Position numbers and translations under genes: made by a program
Assembly: GCA_902790015.1 (NCBI GenBank)
Contig: CADAQF010000001.1
Coordinates: 62,001 to 126,000 of the forward strand
Reading direction: 5' to 3'
Origin: an uncultured Eubacteriales bacterium
GTDB lineage: Bacteria > Bacillota > Clostridia > Christensenellales > Aristaeellaceae
Length of the DNA stretch: 64,000 nucleotides
Shown here: positions 56,405 to 64,000 of the stretch, in pieces
Layout: every line of letters starts with the position of its first letter
How positions within the stretch are numbered: position 1 is the first letter of the stretch
The notes under the pieces: generated by a model
Told to the model about the DNA's origin: nothing
Databases searched by the model: none
Seen by the model: the letters and a program-made list of their open reading frames with translations, nothing else

Positions 56405-58498
56405 ATGCCGTTTGAGTTTGCCCGCCACGCGGGCTATTGCGCCGGCGTCCGCCGAGCGGTCGCGCTGGCCAAAGAGAAAGCCCTGCGGGCCAGGGAGGAA
56501 GGCCTCCCCTGCGTGATGCTGGGAGAGCTGATCCACAACGACCAGACCCTGCGGGAATTCACTTCCCTGGGCGTCAGGATCATTTCCCAGCTGGAGGACG
56601 CTCCCGCGGGCGCGACAGTTATCCTGCGCAGCCACGGCGAACCGCCGGAAACGTATGAGCGGGCCCGAACGCTGGGGCTCAGGGTGGCGGATACCACCTG
56701 CGTGTTTGTAGCCGCCCTGCACGAGACTGTGCGCAAAAGCGCCGCGGAAGGCCGCACGGTTCTGCTGCTGGGGGATCCGAAGCATCCGGAGATCATCGGC
56801 ACGGCCGGCTTTGGAAAAGGCCATGTCATCGTGCTGCCCGAGGTGCGGGAGGACACGCCCCTGCCGGATGCGGTTAATCCCGTGCTTGTGGCCCAGACCA
56901 CCTATTCCCCCGCCAAATGGGAAGAGGCGAAGGCCCTTTTGAGCCGGCGTTATCCCGGACTTACGGTGATCAGCACCATCTGCACTGCCACACAGCAGCG
57001 TCAGCAGGCGGCCGCCGAACTGGCGCGCCGGGCGGACGGGATGATCGTCATTGGCGGTAAAAAGAGCGCCAACACACGCAAGCTGTACGAGACCTGCCGG
57101 GCGCTTTGCCCGAAAGCCATCCTGGCCGAAAGCGCCGGGGAAATTCCGCCCGGGATGTTTGATCCCCGGACGGAGCTGATTGGAATAGCCGCCGGTGCGT
57201 CCACACCGGATTGGTCATATAAGGAGGTTGTCACTGTTATGAACGAAACGGAACAGAACAAAATGGAACAAGAGGCTCAGGAACCCATCCAGGCTCAGGA
57301 AGCCTCAGCTGCCCAGGAAGATGCCGCTTTGACCGAAGAGGAAATGAACAAGCGCAGCTTCATGGATGACATTGAGGCGACCCTGGTCAGGATCCGCCCC
57401 GGCCAGACTGTCACCGGTTCGGTCGTGCAGGTCACTGATGACGAGGTTTGCGTCAACATCGGCTACAAGTCCGATGGTCTGATCAAGCGGGAAGACCTGT
57501 CCGACAAGGACGTCAAGGTCGGCGATCAGATCGAGGTCGAAGTCGTCAAGGTCAATGACGGCGAAGGCAACGTGATCCTCTCTCAGCGCAACATCGTCAA
57601 CCGCAAGGTCTGGGAAGACCTGATGGCCAAGTACGAAAACAACGAGTACATCGACGCCGTAGGCAAGGAAGCCGTCAAGGGCGGCCTGATTGCCGACGCC
57701 GGCGGCGTGCGCGCCTTCGTGCCCGCCTCTCACCTGGCGCAGCGCTTCGTCGAAAAGATCGACCAGTTCGTGGGCCAGCCCATGAAGCTGAAGATTATCG
57801 ACGTCAACAAGGAAAAGAAGCGCATCGTGGCCAGCCGCAAGGAAGTGCTGCACGAGGAAGCTGCTAAGAAGAAGGAAGAAGCCTGGTCCAAGCTGGAAGT
57901 CGGCGCTGTCGTCAAGGGCATCGTCCGCCGCTTCGCTGATTTCGGCGCCTTCGTCGACCTGGGCGGCGTGGACGGCCTGATCCACATCACCGACATGGCC
58001 TGGTACCGCATCGGCCATCCCAGCGAAGTGCTGAAGATCGGCGACGAGATCGACGTCAAGATCCTGTCCCTGGATCCTGAAAGAGAGCGCATCCAGCTGG
58101 GCTACAAGCAGCTGCAGCCCAAGCCGTGGGACAATATCGTGGACAAGTACCCCGTCGGCGCCATCCTGGAGCGCAAGGTGGTCCGCATCCGTCCCTTCGG
58201 CGCCTTCGTCGAGCTGGAGCCCGGCGTGGACGGCCTGGTGCATATCTCTCAGTGCGCGCTGACCCGCGTGGCCAAGGTCGAGGACGCCCTGCAGCCCGAT
58301 CAGATGGTCCGCGTAAAGGTGCTGGGTGTGGATCCCGAAGCCAAGCGCATCAGCCTGAGCGTACGTGAAGCCCTGGCCGAGGAAGCCCTGAACGACAACT
58401 TTGCCGAAGAGATCCCCGGCGACGAGCTGGAGGAAGCTCCCGAAGCCGCGGAAGCCCCCGCTGCCGCTGAAGAAGAAGCTCCCAAGGCCGAAGAATAA
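56405..58498 (+). CDS. ispH: IspH (HMBPP reductase) fused to a four-repeat ribosomal protein S1-like domain
   Basis: 697 aa. Residues 1-280 are IspH, the last step of the MEP isoprenoid pathway, with three cluster cysteines in HAGYCAGVRRAV, DTTCVFV and STICTATQQRQ and the HPEIIG and TTYS segments. An acidic linker (TEQNKMEQEAQEPIQAQEAS) follows. Residues 330-670 have four S1 repeats, such as GAVVKGIVRRFADFGAFVDLGGVDG and GAILERKVVRIRPFGAFVELEPGVDG; the tail is Glu/Ala-rich. This fusion is known in Clostridia. The first repeat is the most divergent. No stop or frameshift separates the parts, although the S1 part could also be made separately from internal ATGs such as 57240. Confidence 0.95.
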   Translation: MPFEFARHAGYCAGVRRAVALAKEKALRAREEGLPCVMLGELIHNDQTLREFTSLGVRIISQLEDAPAGATVILRSHGEPPETYERARTLGLRVADTTCVFVAALHETVRKSAAEGRTVLLLGDPKHPEIIGTAGFGKGHVIVLPEVREDTPLPDAVNPVLVAQTTYSPAKWEEAKALLSRRYPGLTVISTICTATQQRQQAAAELARRADGMIVIGGKKSANTRKLYETCRALCPKAILAESAGEIPPGMFDPRTELIGIAAGASTPDWSYKEVVTVMNETEQNKMEQEAQEPIQAQEASAAQEDAALTEEEMNKRSFMDDIEATLVRIRPGQTVTGSVVQVTDDEVCVNIGYKSDGLIKREDLSDKDVKVGDQIEVEVVKVNDGEGNVILSQRNIVNRKVWEDLMAKYENNEYIDAVGKEAVKGGLIADAGGVRAFVPASHLAQRFVEKIDQFVGQPMKLKIIDVNKEKKRIVASRKEVLHEEAAKKKEEAWSKLEVGAVVKGIVRRFADFGAFVDLGGVDGLIHITDMAWYRIGHPSEVLKIGDEIDVKILSLDPERERIQLGYKQLQPKPWDNIVDKYPVGAILERKVVRIRPFGAFVELEPGVDGLVHISQCALTRVAKVEDALQPDQMVRVKVLGVDPEAKRISLSVREALAEEALNDNFAEEIPGDELEEAPEAAEAPAAAEEEAPKAEE

Positions 58499-58527
58499 GC
58501 TTTCTTCCGCTTCACTTGACTTTTTGA

Positions 58528-58558
58528 CCGCCGGCGCGGATAACGCGCCGGCGGTTTT
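58528..58558 (+). terminator. Terminator of ispH-S1
   Basis: CCGCCGGCGCG, loop GATAA, CGCGCCGGCGG, then TTTT. Confidence 0.85.
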
Positions 58559-58656
58559 GCTGCATATATGATGATCCTTCCCGTCTTCCGTCCTCCCGGA
58601 CAGCACGGGTTCTGTGCTTCCCTTGTATATTTTGTGTTCTGATTAGCATACGGCGC

Positions 58657-58685
58657 TTGACAAGCGCCCGGCGTGCCCCCATGAT
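58657..58685 (+). promoter_or_regulatory. Possible promoter of the esterase-azlCD unit
   Basis: TTGACA, 17 bases, CATGAT: strong -35 and poor -10. Confidence 0.4.
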
Positions 58686-58742
58686 GATATAGCGCTCCGC
58701 TGCAGGTCTCCGCCGGCAGTGCGGGCGGGAAAGGAAACAGAA

Positions 58743-59417
58743 ATGACGGAAACGGCTCATATGCTGCGTTTCCCGTCCGGCGGGCAGATGCGCCTGTACG
58801 GCGGCGGCAGAAGGGTATTGTGGCTGATGGGCGAGGAAGAGTATGCTTTTTCTGATCAGCTGCCGGAGGATACGGCGCTGATCTCCGTTTCAGGGCAGGA
58901 CTGGAACCGGGATTTTTCGCCCTGGCCGGCGGAAGCCGTGTTCCGCGGGCAGCCCTTTGCGGGGGGCGCGGATGAGTATCTTCTGCGTCTGACCGGAGAA
59001 TGGATGCCGCAGGCCCTGGAACGCTTTGGGCTGCGCCCTTCCTCGCAGGGCATCCTGGGCTATTCCCTGGCCGGGCTTTTTTCCCTGTATGCCTCCGCCC
59101 GGACCGGATCGTTCCCGCTGACTGCGTCCGTATCAGGGTCGCTGTGGTTCGACGGATTCCTTCCCTGGCTGGAAGCCCGCAGTCCCCTTGCGGAAGGCTG
59201 TTATTATTTTTCCGTGGGAGACCGGGAAAAATCCGCCCGGAACCCCCGCATGGCCCGGGTGGAGGAATGCACCCGCGCCGCCGCGCGCTGGGCGTCATCT
59301 CTCAGTCCCCGCGTTTGCTTCCGCCTGGAAAAAGGCGGTCACTTTCAGGACCCGCAACTGCGGCTGCAAAACGCCGTACATTATCTTTTGTATGAACACG
59401 AAGCTCAAAACGGCTGA
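58743..59417 (+). CDS. Alpha/beta hydrolase, esterase-like
   Basis: 224 aa from the ATG at 58743 (AAAGGAAA upstream). The nucleophile elbow is GYSLAGLFSLYAS; an Asp in SVGDREKSARNPRM and a His in EKGGHFQDP complete the likely triad. The order and spacing resemble the putative-esterase (YbbA/Fes-type) group that hydrolyses trilactone siderophores or acyl esters. No signal peptide. Its end overlaps the start of azlC by 26 bases. Confidence 0.8.
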   Translation: MTETAHMLRFPSGGQMRLYGGGRRVLWLMGEEEYAFSDQLPEDTALISVSGQDWNRDFSPWPAEAVFRGQPFAGGADEYLLRLTGEWMPQALERFGLRPSSQGILGYSLAGLFSLYASARTGSFPLTASVSGSLWFDGFLPWLEARSPLAEGCYYFSVGDREKSARNPRMARVEECTRAAARWASSLSPRVCFRLEKGGHFQDPQLRLQNAVHYLLYEHEAQNG

Positions 59418-60129
59418 ACGCCTGGAAAAAAGCGCGGCCTTCAGGGCCGCATTCCCCCACACCGTCCCGGTGCTGATGGGCTTTTTGGTGCTGGGCATCG
59501 CCTACGGGTGGCTGATGCAGACCAAGGGCTACCACGTGGGCTGGGCATTGCTTGCCAGCGCCTGCTGTTTTGCGGGAAGCATGCAGTTCGTGACCGTCAC
59601 CTTCCTGACCTCCGCCTTTGACCCGCTGAGCGCCTTCGTCATGAGCCTGATGGTGAACGCGCGGCATATTTTCTACGGCATTTCCATGCTGGACAAGTTC
59701 AAGGGGCTTGGCCGCATCCGTTTTTTCCTGATATTCTGGCTGTGCGACGAAAGCTATTCGATCGAATCCGGTACGGAGCCGCCGGAAGGCGTCAGCCAGA
59801 AATATTTTTACTTCTTCATATCCCTGCTGGACTATTCCTACTGGCTGACCGGCACGGCGCTGGGCGGCGTCATCGGCGGGATGGTCCCCATCAACACCCA
59901 GGGGCTGGATTTCGCGCTGACCGCCCTCTTCGTGGTGATGCTGATGGAGCAGTGGAAGCACAGGGAGCGCAGGCTTCTCTGTCTGGGCGCCGGTGCTGCA
60001 ACGGCCCTGATGCTGGCCCTTTTCGGCCCCGACCGCTTCGTGATCCCGGCCATGGGGCTGATACTGGTCCTGCTGCTGGGGTTCCGGCCGCGGATCGAAA
60101 AAGCCTGGCCTGAGGAGGAATCATCATGA
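59392..60129 (+). CDS. azlC: Branched-chain amino acid exporter large subunit, AzlC
   Basis: 245 aa from the ATG at 59392, which starts inside the esterase gene and lacks a clear ribosome site, so coupling to that gene is likely. The family signature AAFPHTVPVLMGFLVLGIAYG comes first, then CCFAGSMQFVTVTFL and NARHIFYGISM. Five to seven membrane segments. With AzlD it exports leucine, isoleucine, valine and analogues such as azaleucine. It is far from any branched-chain synthesis gene here, though the ileS T-box lies 9 kb upstream. Confidence 0.92.
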   Translation: MNTKLKTAERLEKSAAFRAAFPHTVPVLMGFLVLGIAYGWLMQTKGYHVGWALLASACCFAGSMQFVTVTFLTSAFDPLSAFVMSLMVNARHIFYGISMLDKFKGLGRIRFFLIFWLCDESYSIESGTEPPEGVSQKYFYFFISLLDYSYWLTGTALGGVIGGMVPINTQGLDFALTALFVVMLMEQWKHRERRLLCLGAGAATALMLALFGPDRFVIPAMGLILVLLLGFRPRIEKAWPEEESS

Positions 60130-60461
60130 CACTGACCCCCTGGCAGACGGCGGCCATATTCGCCGCCGTTGCGGCCGGCACGATGCTGACCCGCTTTCTT
60201 CCTTTCCTGCTCTTCCCGGAAAACAGGGCGCTTCCGCCCGTGATCACCTTTCTGGGCCGGGTGCTGCCTCCGGCGATGGTTGCGCTGCTGGTGGTTTACT
60301 GCTTTAAAAACGTCAGCTTTTCATCAGCCTCCCATGGCCTGCCGGAACTGATCGCCTGCGCGGCGGTAGCCGCCCTGCAAAGGCTCTTTAAAAACACCCT
60401 GCTGAGCATCGCCCTGGGCACGGCCCTATATATGCTTCTGGTGCAGACGGTATTCGCTTAA
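60126..60461 (+). CDS. azlD: Branched-chain amino acid exporter small subunit, AzlD
   Basis: 111 aa, four membrane segments, with AGTMLTRFLPFLLFP and FLGRVLPPAMVALLVVYC, the AzlD signature. ATGA overlap with azlC. The two subunits form the exporter. Confidence 0.92.
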   Translation: MTLTPWQTAAIFAAVAAGTMLTRFLPFLLFPENRALPPVITFLGRVLPPAMVALLVVYCFKNVSFSSASHGLPELIACAAVAALQRLFKNTLLSIALGTALYMLLVQTVFA

Positions 60462-60520
60462 TTCCTTACCTCAGCTGATAAAGCGTCATATCCGGCTGAG
60501 ATAAGGGAGTGACAAAAAAC

Positions 60521-60553
60521 CTCCGGCGTCCTGGTTGAAGGGGCCGGAGATTT
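60521..60553. terminator. Terminator between azlD and the LysR gene
   Basis: CTCCGGC pairs with GCCGGAG with a 15-base loop; followed by ATTTCTTTT on the plus side and by GTTTTTTG on the minus side. Serves both convergent units. Confidence 0.65.
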
Positions 60554-60594
60554 CTTTTATGAAATGATGGAATTCGCCGAAGCGGCGCTGCTTT

Positions 60595-61497
60595 TTATTC
60601 GGCGGTCTGTTCCTTCACCTCGTTATAGCAGCGGATGATTTCCTTGAGCACCTCGGGATGGCCGAAGTCCTCGGAGTAGACCAGGTTGATCTCCCGGAGC
60701 ATGGACAGGTTTTCTATGGAAAGGACGGCCATTTTCTTTTTGCGCAGCTCGTCCATGCAGGCGCTCTGCGCGAGCACCGACACGCCGAAGCCGCGCCGGA
60801 TCAGGTCCTTGATGGTGGCGATGTTGTCGATCTCCAGCACGACGTTGAATTCGCTCAGGTGCAGGTTATGGGCCTCCAGGGAGGAATTGAAGAGGCTGCG
60901 GGTACTGGAATTGGGCAGGCGCAGGATCAGCTTTTCCTTTTTAAGTTCCTCTATGGTGACCATGGTATTCCCTGCCAGCGGATGGTCCGGCGGGACGGCC
61001 AGCACCAGACAATCCGTATCCAGCATCACACAGTGAAAACGGGGATCCAGGTTGGGGCCCTCCACCACCGCGAGGTCCAGCTCAAAATTCTTGAGTCCTT
61101 CGTACAGGCTGTCCACCGTGCCGGTGATGACCTTGATGGCGACGTGGTCATGCAGGTTCACATACCGGGCCAGCGTTTCGGCGATGGCGTTGCTTTCCGC
61201 CGTGTGGGTGATGCCCACGGTCAGGCTGGTCAGCTGGCGAAGCTGGCTGGAAAGGGCCTCGGAAAGGTTCCGGTCCAGCGCCTGGAAGCGCCGGGCATAT
61301 TTGAGCAGTATCTCCCCTTCCCGCGTCAGCCGCAGGCCGCTGTGCGCCCGCTCAAAGATGCGGACGCCGAATTCAGCCTCGAGCTGGCGGATGTGCTGAC
61401 TGACCGCCGGCTGACTCAGAGAGAGCTTCTGGGCCGCCCGCGTGAAATTACCCGTTTCGTAAATGGTCAGCAGGGATGTTAGCTTGGGATCTGTCAC
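60595..61497 (-). CDS. LysR-family transcriptional regulator
   Basis: 300 aa from a GTG at 61495-61497 (AAGGAGG seven bases upstream). Residues 1-60 are the wHTH domain (LTSLLTIYETGNFTRAAQKLSLSQPAVSQHIRQLE); residues 90-295 are the type 2 periplasmic-like effector domain. The start lies 50 bases inside the end of the MATE gene, so they form one operon with the regulator downstream. It points toward azlCD, which are convergent. The closest pattern is the CysL/YwbI group; the effector is unknown. Confidence 0.93.
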   Translation of the reverse strand: MTDPKLTSLLTIYETGNFTRAAQKLSLSQPAVSQHIRQLEAEFGVRIFERAHSGLRLTREGEILLKYARRFQALDRNLSEALSSQLRQLTSLTVGITHTAESNAIAETLARYVNLHDHVAIKVITGTVDSLYEGLKNFELDLAVVEGPNLDPRFHCVMLDTDCLVLAVPPDHPLAGNTMVTIEELKKEKLILRLPNSSTRSLFNSSLEAHNLHLSEFNVVLEIDNIATIKDLIRRGFGVSVLAQSACMDELRKKKMAVLSIENLSMLREINLVYSEDFGHPEVLKEIIRCYNEVKEQTAE

Positions 61498-62914
61498 TGA
61501 AATCCTCCTTCAGGGACGGCGCCGTCCGCCTGTCCCGATCGGTCGAAAGAAAGCGGACGAATAAACACAGCGCGGCAACGCAGCAGCAGATATCGGCTAT
61601 CGGCGTCGCCCAGACTACGCCGTATACCGGCATCAGCCTGTCCAGCAGGAACATGAGCGGAATATCCAGCATTCCCTTGCGCAAAAGCGCCAGCAAAAGG
61701 GAACGGAGGCTCTTTCCCGTCGCCTGGAAAAAGCTGATCACGGCATAGGCGCAGGCTGAGAAGGGCCCGCCGATGCACAGTATCTCAAGGAACTGGGCGC
61801 CGTACGTCAGGGAGTCCCCTCCGCCGGGAAGGAAGACGCCGACGAGCTGCACGCTCAAAAGCCTCGCCGCCGCCAGGAACACCAACGACAACGCCACCGA
61901 AATGCCCATGGAAATGAGCACCGACGAGCGCATCCGGCGGTGATTGCCCGAAGCGTAGCTGTAGGCGATCAGCGGCAGCACGCCCTGGGACATGCCGCGA
62001 ACCATGCAATGGGCCAGCATATTGACCTTTTTCGCCACCACGATGCCCGCCTGCAGTACGCTCCGGCCGCCCGCCGCCAGGTCGTTGGCAGCCATCAGCT
62101 GGTCCAGAATAGCATAGGAAACGTTTTCGCACAGCGTCATCAGGCACGCCGGAAGCCCGGTGCCCAGCACCTCCCGCGGAACGCGGCGGCTCAGCATATC
62201 CCGGCTGGGCCTGAAGCGCAGCACGGAATCCTCCCTGTTTTTTCTGAGCGTCAGCCAGAAATAGCACAGGGAGATCACGTTGGACAGCGCCGTGGCCACC
62301 GCCGCGCCGATGACCTCCTGCCCTTTGGGCAAAAGGACGAACATGAACAGCGGATCCAGCGCGATATTCAGCAGACCGCCCATCGCGATGCCGATACTGG
62401 CCGACAGGCTCTTTCCTTCGGAACGGAGCAGGTGAGAAAAAAGTGTGCTGTATACGGCCGCAAAGCCGCCCAGCGTGACCGTGATCAAAAGATAATCCTG
62501 CGCAAGCACATGGACGTCCGGGTCAGACCCGCCGAGAAAACGGAGAAACGGAACCCGCAGCACCCACGCCAGCAGGCAGTACACCGCCGTCAGCACGGCG
62601 CAGCCCCAGACGGAAAAAGCGGCAGTCAGTCTGGCGCGCGTCTTATCTCCCTGGCCCAGGCAGCGGGAAATCACGGAGGAGCCGCCCACCCCGAACAGAT
62701 TGGAAATGGCGGACAGGAACATGAACGCCGGCATGCAAACGCCCACAGCGGTGATCTTGGCAGCGTCGTTCGTACGGCCGATATAGAAAGTATCCGCCAT
62801 ATTATAGACCACCAGAATGATCTGGCCTACGATCGTGGGAACCACCAGCCGGCGAACGGCCGAGAGAACCGGCATGGTTTCAAACAGCTCGTGCTGTTTT
62901 TCCGCTGCTGTCAT
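61448..62914 (-). CDS. MATE-family efflux protein (third of three)
   Basis: 488 aa from the ATG at 62912-62914 (AAAGGCGGGA upstream). Opens ETMPVLSAVRRLVVPTIVGQIILVVYNMADTFYIG, has GVGGSSVISRCLGQGDK and the second-half repeat with GMSQGVLPLIAYSYASGNH. This is the MepA/DinF-like clostridial group. A promoter, an inverted repeat and hairpins precede it, and the LysR gene overlaps its end. Confidence 0.93.
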   Translation of the reverse strand: MTAAEKQHELFETMPVLSAVRRLVVPTIVGQIILVVYNMADTFYIGRTNDAAKITAVGVCMPAFMFLSAISNLFGVGGSSVISRCLGQGDKTRARLTAAFSVWGCAVLTAVYCLLAWVLRVPFLRFLGGSDPDVHVLAQDYLLITVTLGGFAAVYSTLFSHLLRSEGKSLSASIGIAMGGLLNIALDPLFMFVLLPKGQEVIGAAVATALSNVISLCYFWLTLRKNREDSVLRFRPSRDMLSRRVPREVLGTGLPACLMTLCENVSYAILDQLMAANDLAAGGRSVLQAGIVVAKKVNMLAHCMVRGMSQGVLPLIAYSYASGNHRRMRSSVLISMGISVALSLVFLAAARLLSVQLVGVFLPGGGDSLTYGAQFLEILCIGGPFSACAYAVISFFQATGKSLRSLLLALLRKGMLDIPLMFLLDRLMPVYGVVWATPIADICCCVAALCLFVRFLSTDRDRRTAPSLKEDFSDRSQANIPADHLRNG

Positions 62915-62933
62915 GCCATTCCCGCCTTTCCGC

Positions 62934-62977
62934 AAAAAAGGAAACAGGAAACAAACCCTTGCGGTTTCCTTTTTTTG
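62934..62977. terminator. Hairpins with T-runs on both strands in the leader of the third MATE gene
   Basis: GGAAAC occurs twice (62940-62945 and 62947-62952), and GTTTCC (62964-62969) can pair with either. On the minus strand the outer pairing is followed at once by six T (62934-62939), forming an attenuator 20 bases before the ATG. On the plus strand the inner pairing is followed by TTTTTTT. Confidence 0.5.
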
Positions 62978-62986
62978 ATTTGACTC

Positions 62987-63015
62987 ATTATATACCTCAT
63001 TTATCCAAATTTCAA
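62987..63015 (-). promoter_or_regulatory. Promoter of the third MATE-LysR operon
   Basis: Minus strand: TTGAAA, 17 bases, TATAAT. Confidence 0.72.
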
Positions 63016-63034
63016 ATCATAATTATTTGGATAA
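63001..63034. repeat. 10-bp perfect inverted repeat overlapping the -35 box
   Basis: TTATCCAAAT (63001-63010), 14 bases, ATTTGGATAA (63025-63034). It covers the -35 of the MATE promoter and looks like a repressor or activator operator. The inner 14 bases contain a further ATAATTAT-like palindrome. Confidence 0.65.
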
Positions 63035-63184
63035 TCATAAGAAAATATAATGATCAATATGCAAAAAGGCGATTTCCCGGCCGCTGAACCTCACCGTTCC
63101 GGACAGCTGCCTATGAGTCTTTCTTATGGTATGATCAATGCTTATGATATATATCCTTTTCCTGTCCTGCCCAAAGTCTGTGAA

Positions 63185-63610
63185 TCAGTCGCTCATCAGG
63201 AAGGCCAGCGCGGCGTTGTACTTTTTCTGCCGTTCCACGTCCCGCATTGTGACACGTGGCAGACGCGAGAGGTTGCTGTTGTCGATCAGATCGCTGATCT
63301 TGACCCTGCGGGCTATGGGATTGCCCCTGACGCGCAGGAGATAGTCGTCCCACGCTTCCCCGTCCCTGCGGCTGATCGCGTCGACCGCTTCGGCAGTTTC
63401 CTGCCCGAAACGCTCCCGGATGGCCGAAAGGGAGAGCGCGGTATCCTCCACAGTATCATGCAGCCAGGCCACCACCTGCTCCTCCGGGCTTTCCATCCGC
63501 CCCGCCACCCGGGCGGGATGCGTGACATACGGCGCTCCCGCCTTGTCCGTTTGTCCCTGATGATACTGTTCCGCCCATTCCCGGGCGGTATCGACGTCGC
63601 GGCTCAGCAT
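63185..63610 (-). CDS. Small HD-domain hydrolase, MESH1/SpoT-HD-like
   Basis: 141 aa, start after AGGGAGGAAG. THPARVAGRM, then WLHDTVEDT (HD and ED motifs), and KISDLIDNSNLSRL near the C-terminus are the ordered metal-binding motifs of the RelA/SpoT hydrolase (HD_4) domain. There is no synthetase or regulatory domain, as in the small alarmone hydrolase MESH1. It could hydrolyse (p)ppGpp or NADPH; a RelA/SpoT enzyme elsewhere would be the partner. It stands alone between the MATE promoter and the secreted-protein gene. Confidence 0.82.
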   Translation of the reverse strand: MLSRDVDTAREWAEQYHQGQTDKAGAPYVTHPARVAGRMESPEEQVVAWLHDTVEDTALSLSAIRERFGQETAEAVDAISRRDGEAWDDYLLRVRGNPIARRVKISDLIDNSNLSRLPRVTMRDVERQKKYNAALAFLMSD

Positions 63611-63696
63611 GCCTCTTCCTCCCTTTGATCCTGATCGGTCCGAGATTCATTATTCATAATTTGTTAATCAAATGTTAAACATTTTTTCAAAACCCA

Positions 63697-63725
63697 TTGA
63701 CGTAGTTGAAAAAAAAGAATAAAAT
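63697..63725 (+). promoter_or_regulatory. Promoter of the last gene in the window
   Basis: TTGACG, 17 bases, TAAAAT, in an AT-rich region. Confidence 0.65.
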
Positions 63726-63772
63726 GTAAACGGGTATTTTCATGCCCAAATGGGGATAGAGGTTGATGGAAG

Positions 63773-64000
63773 ATGAAGCGTATTATCCGAACATGGTGCG
63801 CCGGGCTGCTTGCGGTTGTGCTGACCGCTTCTCCCGTTTTCGCGTACGCGGAACAGTCTGTCCGTATCCCGACCTCCGTGGAAAAAATAAAAACGCCCGA
63901 AATGCCCGAACCGGTGGAACTGACCACCTACTGTGAAAACGACGGCAGGCTCGCCTACCTGGATGGGGACTATACGCTCTACTTTGGGGACAGGGTCGAT
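63773..64000 (+). CDS. Secreted protein, 5' end only
   Basis: ATG at 63773 (AGAGG ten bases upstream) opens a frame to the window end (76 codons). Signal peptide MKRIIRTWCAGLLAVVLTAS ending AYA-EQ. The mature start VRIPTSVEKIKTPEMPEP is Pro-rich, and later residues (GRLAYLDGDYTLYFGDRVD) suggest a beta-structured extracellular domain. Too short to assign a family. Confidence 0.65.
   Translation, partial: MKRIIRTWCAGLLAVVLTASPVFAYAEQSVRIPTSVEKIKTPEMPEPVELTTYCENDGRLAYLDGDYTLYFGDRVD

Overview
The window is a dense, GC-rich (roughly 60%) bacterial chromosome segment with 55 supported protein genes, two cut by the window edges. The gene set points to an uncultured-type member of the Clostridia (Bacillota): ScpA/ScpB next to a MrfA-like helicase, an IspH-S1 fusion protein, a T-box leader on ileS, a CIRCE operator, a PyrR-like leader, a DUF1667 glycerol-3-phosphate module and a DUF4230 protein. 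Most genes have strong AGGAGG-type ribosome binding sites, and sigma-A-type promoters are readable in many gaps. I saw no tRNA, rRNA, insertion sequence, prophage or CRISPR array.

Layout. 1-5.3 kb: leftward operon of threonine aldolase, M50 protease, scpA, scpB and a MrfA-type helicase. 5.5-13.5 kb: two MATE exporters flank a radical SAM activase and a leftward MacA/MacB-type ABC exporter operon with two adaptor proteins. 13.6-24.3 kb: DUF4230 protein with a 35-aa membrane peptide, SDR, two beta-lactamase-fold hydrolases, uracil permease with an attenuator-like leader, CIRCE-controlled htpG, Nudix, gpmA and anmK. 24.6-34.1 kb: a complete oligopeptide ABC importer, then a glycerol-3-phosphate oxidation trio followed by a HAD-IIA phosphatase. 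34.3-39.7 kb: two unknown secreted proteins, an XRE regulator with a degenerate S24-like domain, a PrsW-like membrane protease and a HAD-IB phosphatase. 39.8-49.5 kb: a long leftward arginine operon (argG, amino-acid ABC importer, argF, carA, carB) behind one promoter with an ARG box. 50.2-58.5 kb: rightward translation-linked genes (T-box/ileS of the eukaryote-like class, rRNA methyltransferase, pseudouridine synthase, tgt, ispH-S1). 58.7-64 kb: esterase, azlCD, LysR regulator overlapping a third MATE exporter, a small HD (MESH1-like) hydrolase and the start of a secreted protein.

The most unusual feature is that carB is fused in frame to a complete diaminopimelate epimerase (DapF) domain. 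That domain has Ala in place of the first catalytic Cys, while the second is intact. The fusion puts a lysine/peptidoglycan-type enzyme domain under the arginine/pyrimidine CPSase. Other points of interest are the secreted-protein/PrsW/degenerate-S24 block, the DUF4230-micropeptide pair, the attenuator-like leader plus 10-bp inverted repeat in front of the third MATE gene, and two substrate-binding proteins without a lipobox cysteine. All calls come from reading the sequence; no database search or folding was run.
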